This document shows positions 59,598-64,000 of a stretch of 64,000 nt of DNA, one piece after another. The notes below the pieces were generated by a model. The model had not been told where the DNA came from and made no database searches. It worked only from the letters and a program-made list of their open reading frames with translations. How positions within the stretch are numbered: the stretch's first letter is position 1; the number at the start of each line of letters is the position of its first letter. Source of the stretch: Marivita sp003149565 (lineage in GTDB: Bacteria > Pseudomonadota > Alphaproteobacteria > Rhodobacterales > Rhodobacteraceae); assembly GCF_965216415.1 (NCBI RefSeq), contig NZ_CBDCFU010000002.1; one strand, given 5' to 3'. Both the position numbers and the translations under genes were made by a program.

Positions 59598-60701
59598 TTA
59601 CCCCATTAGCCCTGTGTTCAGGATACCCTTCGGATCAAACCGCGCCCGCAACCCGCGCGACAAGGCCGCAATCGGTGCCGCATCCGGCTGGAACTTTGCC
59701 TGCCCGCTGCCCCGCACCAGCGTGGCATGCCCGTCGAACGCACCAAGCCGGGACCTCAGATCCGTGCCCTCGGGCACGCGCGCCCAAATGAGCCCGCCAC
59801 CCCAATCATAAAGCAAGGCTTCGGCCCCCAACTTTGACGCCAAAACGGCCGCCCCCGTGGGTGTGCAGGACACCCGCCAGACATCTCCCGGCTGTGCGTG
59901 AAACGGGTCCACGTCTCGTACCCAGGCCCAGCCCTTGGCCACTGCGTCGGGGTCACGTTCCACACGCACCGCCATGCCGCCAAACAGCCCAGCCACCTGA
60001 TCCGCGCGGTAGGCCACCGACCCTGCGAACCCTTCGAGCCGCAGCATCGTCACCGGATGCCCGTTCAAGCCGGCAGGGATATGTGCAGCGCCCGACACCT
60101 CGAAGGGGGACCCCAACGCCTTTGCCATCGCCTGCACAGCGTCCGCATCGCTCAATCCATCGATCAAGACGCAGGCCGCCGTTTCGGGTTTCGGCAATAC
60201 CTTAAGACTTACCTCGGTCAAAACGCCCAGCGTGCCCCATGACCCGCTCATCAGCTTCACGAGGTCATAGCCGGTGACGTTCTTCATGACCCGTCCGCCA
60301 TTCTTGACGACGGCCCCTGCGCCATCGACGTAACGCACACCCAGCATGAAATCCCTGCAGGCACCCACCGACACCCGACGCGGCCCGCTGATATTGGCAG
60401 CGACAACACCGCCAATTGTCGGTTCACCTGACGTGCCCAACAGCCCGCGTTGGTCCATAGGTTCAAACGCCAGCCGCTGACCTTCCGCATCCAGCGCCGC
60501 TTCGATCTCTGCCAAAGGCGTGCCCGCCTGCGCCACCAGTGTCAGGGAGCCCGGCTCATAAAGCGTGATGCCCGACAGCCCACCGGTCTCCAGCACACCC
60601 CCTTCAAGGTGAACGCCCCGCGTTCCCCCGCCTCGCACGCAAATCGGCGCACTGGCCGATGCGATCATGTCAGCCAGTTCGGCCTCTGTCTCAGGTCTCA
60701 T
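59598..60701 (-). CDS. glcE: glycolate oxidase subunit GlcE (FAD-binding)
   Basis: A 367-residue FAD_binding_4 protein (vanillyl-alcohol-oxidase fold). It has RGGGTRGVHLEGG at the start, TIGGVVAANISGPRRVSVGA in the FAD site and GGRVMKNVTGYDLVKLMSGS. It is shorter than GlcD and lacks its C-terminal oxidase half. It partners GlcD in glycolate dehydrogenase. The start follows the repeated A-rich motif and a stem-loop. Confidence 0.95.
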   Translation of the reverse strand: MRPETEAELADMIASASAPICVRGGGTRGVHLEGGVLETGGLSGITLYEPGSLTLVAQAGTPLAEIEAALDAEGQRLAFEPMDQRGLLGTSGEPTIGGVVAANISGPRRVSVGACRDFMLGVRYVDGAGAVVKNGGRVMKNVTGYDLVKLMSGSWGTLGVLTEVSLKVLPKPETAACVLIDGLSDADAVQAMAKALGSPFEVSGAAHIPAGLNGHPVTMLRLEGFAGSVAYRADQVAGLFGGMAVRVERDPDAVAKGWAWVRDVDPFHAQPGDVWRVSCTPTGAAVLASKLGAEALLYDWGGGLIWARVPEGTDLRSRLGAFDGHATLVRGSGQAKFQPDAAPIAALSRGLRARFDPKGILNTGLMG

Positions 60702-60704
60702 GAT

Positions 60705-60755
60705 CTTCTTCTTTTTCTAAATATGCCGGGGGGTTTGGGGGGCTGGCCCCCCAAA
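60705..60755 (-). repeat. glcD-glcE intergenic stem-loop plus A-rich motif, copy 2
   Basis: A 9-bp perfect stem TTTGGGGGG-CTGG-CCCCCCAAA (60734-60755) and, beyond it on the minus strand, GCATATTTAGAAAAAGAAGA then AG (60705-60726), 19/22 identical to the motif at 44937-44958. The stem-loop may modulate the GlcD/GlcE ratio. Confidence 0.6.
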
Positions 60756-60757
60756 AT

Positions 60758-62206
60758 TCACTCTGCCGCCAGCGCAACGCTGCGGCGGCTTTCCGACGCC
60801 GCCAATGGAAACACTTTCGCGGGGTTCAAGAGCCACGCCGGATCGAACACGTCCTTCACCGCCATCTGCGCTTCCAGATCTGCCGGTGCAAACTGATCCA
60901 CCATCAGGTCGCGCTTTTCGATACCAACGCCGTGTTCCCCCGTCAGGCATCCACCCACCTCGACACAGAGCCGCAGGATGTCGGCACCAAACGCCTCGCA
61001 CAGTTCCAGATCACCTTCCTTGTTTGCATCGAAAAGGATCAGGGGGTGCATGTTGCCATCGCCCGCGTGGAACACGTTGGCCACATCCAACCCGTATTCC
61101 TTTGACATCTCGCCGATCCGGCGCAGCACGTAGGGCAGTTCCGACACCGGGATCGTGCCGTCGAGGCACATGTAATCGTTGATCTGACCCATCGCGCCAA
61201 AGGCTGACTTGCGACCCAGCCAGATGCGTCCGGCTTCGTCCGCGTCCTTGGCCTCGCGCAGCTCCACCGGGTTGTGCCGCCGCGTGATTTCGAGGATCAG
61301 CGCCAGTTGTTCGTCGATCTCGGCCGGGCTGCCTTCAACCTCGACGATCAGCAGTGCCTCGCACATGGGATAGCCTGCCTTGGCAAAGGCTTCGGTCGCT
61401 TCAATGCACGGGCGGTCCATGAACTCGATTGCCACTGGAAGAACCCCGGCCTTGATGATGTCCGCCACACAAGCGCCGGCCACTTCGTTCGCATCGAACC
61501 CCATGAGCACAGGTCGGGCGCCTTCCGGTTTCGGCAGGATGCGCAGGGTAGCCTCTGTCACAACGCCCAACTGACCTTCCGATCCGCAGATCAGACCCAA
61601 AAGATCATAGCCACCTGCATCGAGATGCTTGCCACCGATCTGCAGGATGGTGCCATCCATCTGCACCATCGTGACGCCCATCAGGTTGTTGGTGGTGACC
61701 CCGTATTTCAGACAATGCGCCCCGCCTGAATTCATCGCGATATTGCCGGCGATGGCACAAGCCAGCTGGCTTGATGGGTCGGGCGCATAGAAGAACCCAT
61801 CCGATTCAACAGCGCCCGTCACGCTCAGGTTCGTGCGCCCGGTCTGCACTCGGATGAATCTGTTCTCGTAATCGGTTTCGAGCACGTCGTTCATCCGCGC
61901 CACACCCAGCAGGACGCAATCCGCCGTTGGCAACGCGCCTCCTGCCAGCGATGTTCCCGATCCGCGCGGCACAACGGGCACGCCCATGTTGTGGCAGACC
62001 CTAAGAACAGCCGCCACTTCCTCGGTCGAGGACGGAAGCACCACCGCCAGCGGAGGACATTTATACGCAGTCAGCGCGTCACACTCGTAGGCACGGGTTT
62101 CCATCTCGTCCGAGATTACCGCGTCGCGGGGAAGGACCTCCTGCAAGCGGGCAACAATTCCGGCCTTGCGCGACAGCACTTTGGCGTCTGGTGTGGGCAT
62201 CTGCAT
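60758..62206 (-). CDS. glcD: glycolate oxidase subunit GlcD
   Basis: A 482-residue FAD-linked oxidase. The PP-loop PRGSGTSLAGGALP, IAGNIAMNSGGAHCLKYG and the C-terminal NVFHAGDGNMHPLILFD and LTGEHGVGIEKRD motifs are typical of GlcD. It oxidises glycolate to glyoxylate, supporting use of algal glycolate and phosphoglycolate salvage. Start ATG 62206 (MQMPTPDAK) has a CGGAGG site; a longer frame to 62326 is a shadow of the divergent promoter region. Confidence 0.95.
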   Translation of the reverse strand: MQMPTPDAKVLSRKAGIVARLQEVLPRDAVISDEMETRAYECDALTAYKCPPLAVVLPSSTEEVAAVLRVCHNMGVPVVPRGSGTSLAGGALPTADCVLLGVARMNDVLETDYENRFIRVQTGRTNLSVTGAVESDGFFYAPDPSSQLACAIAGNIAMNSGGAHCLKYGVTTNNLMGVTMVQMDGTILQIGGKHLDAGGYDLLGLICGSEGQLGVVTEATLRILPKPEGARPVLMGFDANEVAGACVADIIKAGVLPVAIEFMDRPCIEATEAFAKAGYPMCEALLIVEVEGSPAEIDEQLALILEITRRHNPVELREAKDADEAGRIWLGRKSAFGAMGQINDYMCLDGTIPVSELPYVLRRIGEMSKEYGLDVANVFHAGDGNMHPLILFDANKEGDLELCEAFGADILRLCVEVGGCLTGEHGVGIEKRDLMVDQFAPADLEAQMAVKDVFDPAWLLNPAKVFPLAASESRRSVALAAE

Positions 62207-62220
62207 GGTGTATCCTCCGA

Positions 62221-62243
62221 ATTGGTAAAAAGATATAACCAAT
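62221..62243. promoter_or_regulatory. inverted repeat upstream of glcD
   Basis: ATTGGT and ACCAAT separated by 11 bp of AT-rich sequence, 14 bp before the glcD start. The arms resemble GntR/FadR-type half-sites (TGGT/ACCA), such as those of regulators of 2-hydroxy-acid oxidation, but the spacing is longer than usual. Confidence 0.35.
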
Positions 62244-62328
62244 ATGCGCGAATAGGCCAGCGAAAAATTCACGACAAGCGACATCACCGCCTCTTGCCTT
62301 TGTGGCCAAGCCCGGTCACCAAGCACAT

Positions 62329-62739
62329 ATGGACTGGATCAAGATCATTCATATTCTGTGTGTTATGGGCTGGATGACCTCGATCTTCGCGGTCCCGCGC
62401 GCCCTGATCTACTGGAAGCGCGAATATGACCGTATCGGTGAATTCGGTCCCTTGGGGGATCTGACGATCCGCCTTTATCGCTTTTCCGCCGGCCTTGGCG
62501 TGATTGCACTGATCACGGGCATCTGGCTCGGCACGATCTGGCAGTTCCCGGCATGGGTCTGGCTCAAACTCGGTCTCGTCATGCTTCTGGCCGTGCATTA
62601 CGCGTGGACCGGTCGGTTGGTGCTGCGCGCGAAACGTGGGGTCTTCACCGAATCCGATCGCTACCTTCGCATCTTCAACGAAATCAGCGTCTTCGGCACC
62701 ATTGCGATCCTTTGGGTGGTCGTCGTCAAACCGTTCTGA
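62329..62739 (+). CDS. HemJ/CopD-like membrane protein
   Basis: 136 residues with four helices. MDWIKIIHILCVMGWMTSIF at the start and VWLKLGLVMLLAVHYAWTGR contain the conserved His and Lys of the HemJ protoporphyrinogen IX oxidase family and the related CopD fold. Length fits HemJ. It is divergent from glcD and lies 3 nt before a DUF599 gene, not with heme genes, so a HemJ paralogue of unknown role is as likely as the true enzyme. Confidence 0.75.
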   Translation: MDWIKIIHILCVMGWMTSIFAVPRALIYWKREYDRIGEFGPLGDLTIRLYRFSAGLGVIALITGIWLGTIWQFPAWVWLKLGLVMLLAVHYAWTGRLVLRAKRGVFTESDRYLRIFNEISVFGTIAILWVVVVKPF

Positions 62740-62742
62740 CCG

Positions 62743-63453
62743 ATGGAGTGGTTAGACCGGCTTTCTCTCTTCACCGCGCTCGATGCCATCGGGCTGGGGT
62801 TTCTTCTTTTCTGCTGGATCGCCTGTAGTTTCGTTGTGGAGAATGCGCCGAAATCCTTTCGGTCCACGTCGCAAATCATGGCAGAGTTCCGCCGCGAGTG
62901 GATGCGGACCTTCGTCCAGCGCGACCCGCGGATTTTCGACAGCCAGATCATATCGAGCCTGCGGCAGGGGACGGCGTTCTTTGCCTCCGCGAGCATGATT
63001 GCGATCGGTGGGGGCTTCGCGCTTCTGGGAAATGCCGAACGGCTGCGCGGTGTCGCGCAGGAACTGACGCTGGAAAGTGATCCGATCTTCCTGCTCGAGG
63101 TTAAGCTGCTTGTCCTGCTGCTGTTCGCTGCGAACGCGTTTCTGAAATTCGTCTGGTCTCATCGGCTTTTCGGCTATTGCTCGGTCATCATGGCGGCGGT
63201 GCCGAATGATCCGAACGATCCCAAGGCATTGCCAATGGCACTTCAGGCGGGTGAGGTGAACATCACCGCGGCGCGGGGTTACAATCGTGGGCTACGGTCG
63301 GTCTATTTCGGCATCGCGTCATCTGCATGGCTTTTGGGGGCGGGTCCGCTTATCCTCGCCACGTTGGTCACGCTTCTGGTGATCCTGCGGCGGGAATTTG
63401 CATCCAAATCGCGGCATGTCCTGCTACACGGCGCGCCAGACGCGAAATCGTGA
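62743..63453 (+). CDS. DUF599 family membrane protein
   Basis: A 236-residue protein with four hydrophobic segments, for example LDAIGLGFLLFCWIACSFVV and FLLEVKLLVLLLFAANAFLK. It has the DUF599 core REWMRTFVQRDPRIFDSQII. The function of the family is unknown. It forms a two-gene unit with the HemJ-like gene. Confidence 0.85.
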   Translation: MEWLDRLSLFTALDAIGLGFLLFCWIACSFVVENAPKSFRSTSQIMAEFRREWMRTFVQRDPRIFDSQIISSLRQGTAFFASASMIAIGGGFALLGNAERLRGVAQELTLESDPIFLLEVKLLVLLLFAANAFLKFVWSHRLFGYCSVIMAAVPNDPNDPKALPMALQAGEVNITAARGYNRGLRSVYFGIASSAWLLGAGPLILATLVTLLVILRREFASKSRHVLLHGAPDAKS

Positions 63454-63488
63454 CCGCTGGGGCAGGATGTCTCTGCTAGGCTATCGCA

Positions 63489-63821
63489 ATGATGATCCGT
63501 TCCTTGTCCGCTTTTTGCTGTTTCGCTGCGCCCGTTCTTGCCGAGCCACCTGACATTGTCGGTGTCGAGATGTCCGGATCGCGCGTGTCTGTCACCTTGG
63601 CACATCCGGATACCGGGTGGGACGACTATGCGGATGGTTGGCGGATCGAGTCTGGGAGCGGGGCGGTGATTGGCACATGGGAATTGCTGCATCCGCATGT
63701 AGATGAGCAGCCGTTTACACGCAGTTTGACGGTCAGCGACCCGCCCGATGGTCCGCTGTTCATCCATGCCAAATGCTCGGTCGATGGCTGGTCCGACACG
63801 CGTATTGCGCTGCGACCTTGA
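63489..63821 (+). CDS. small secreted protein of unknown function
   Basis: 110 residues with a signal peptide (MMIRSLSAFCCFAAPVLAEP). The mature part is beta-rich (DIVGVEMSGSRVSVTLAHPD, DYADGWRIESGSG), possibly a small beta-sandwich in the periplasm. A double ATG (63489, 63492) makes the exact start uncertain. No family is recognised. Confidence 0.75.
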   Translation: MMIRSLSAFCCFAAPVLAEPPDIVGVEMSGSRVSVTLAHPDTGWDDYADGWRIESGSGAVIGTWELLHPHVDEQPFTRSLTVSDPPDGPLFIHAKCSVDGWSDTRIALRP

Positions 63822-64000
63822 GGACGAGTTCTTGAGGGTCAGGCCGGTCGCATTGACTGCCCGTTCAGTCCCCAGAATTTTATGGTGGGGCCGAGATTCT
63901 TCGTACGAAGAATCTTAGTCCAGACCCCATAAAAAAGTGTGAACGGCAAAGGGAATACGACCTGATCCAAAGTTTCGCGCGCGAAACATTAGGGCCGATT
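63822..64000. other. intergenic region with two palindromes at the right edge
   Basis: No gene is visible. A perfect 22-bp palindrome AGATTCTTCGTACGAAGAAT then CT (63894-63915) sits inside longer flanking arms (TTTTATGG...CCCATAAAA) that could terminate transcription in both directions. A perfect 16-bp palindrome GTTTCGCGCGCGAAAC lies at 63972-63987. Confidence 0.6.

Overview
The window looks like chromosome of a marine alphaproteobacterium of the Rhodobacteraceae (roseobacter group). The support is gene content (xsc-ackA-pta with soeABC, phnWYA, glcDEF, TRAP transport, DUF1523, EcfG-like promoter motifs), high GC, and dense ATGA-type overlapping operons. No rRNA, tRNA, CRISPR array, prophage or origin was seen.

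Layout. 1-9045: a minus-strand operon (N-formylglutamate-amidohydrolase-like enzyme, TRAP transporter, glutamine-synthetase-like ligase, aldehyde dehydrogenase, iron alcohol dehydrogenase) divergent from an RpiR regulator; it reads like a gamma-glutamyl route for an amino alcohol or amine. 9042-23454: a phosphonate island. A minus-strand operon carries PhnW, PhnA, PhnY, a PbfA-like class III PLP enzyme and an EamA transporter. It is divergent from a LysR regulator, which is followed by a sulfatase-fold phosphonate-monoesterase-like enzyme and a five-gene peptide-type ABC transporter. The same ATAGG-N5-CCTAT inverted repeat lies before the LysR/phnW pair and again before the esterase gene. 23455-29654: surface polysaccharide genes, including a degenerate acyltransferase-SGNH protein and an O-antigen polymerase/ligase-like gene split by a complete IS3-family element (1,323 bp, GGG target duplication). 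29965-39667: sulfonate dissimilation. Xsc releases sulfite and acetyl phosphate, AckA and Pta process the acetyl group, citrate synthase can take acetyl-CoA, and SoeABC oxidises sulfite. An extra 54-residue membrane protein lies between soeA and soeB.

39711-47178: a nine-gene minus-strand operon, mostly overlapping, built around an AAA+ ATPase, a long coiled-coil protein, a 372-residue protein of unknown function, a DUF6638-like protein, DUF1523 and four small membrane proteins. I recognise no described system here, and this is the best candidate for an undescribed machine. 47356-51599: a periplasmic protein, an amidinotransferase, and a HisKA_2 histidine kinase next to a 50-residue membrane protein, both with EcfG-type (general stress response) promoter motifs. 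51623-55836: orphan sarcosine-oxidase-beta-like oxidoreductase, formamidase-like hydrolase, and a succinate-semialdehyde dehydrogenase gene split by a 555-bp IS200-type element. 56006-64000: lipocalin-like protein, hsp20 with a candidate ROSE RNA thermometer, trypsin-like protease, glcDEF glycolate oxidase, and membrane proteins.

Taken together, this is a scavenging region for organic C, N, P and S compounds typical of algal exudates. Two transposons have broken genes so cleanly that both ancestral reading frames can be rebuilt from the sequence.
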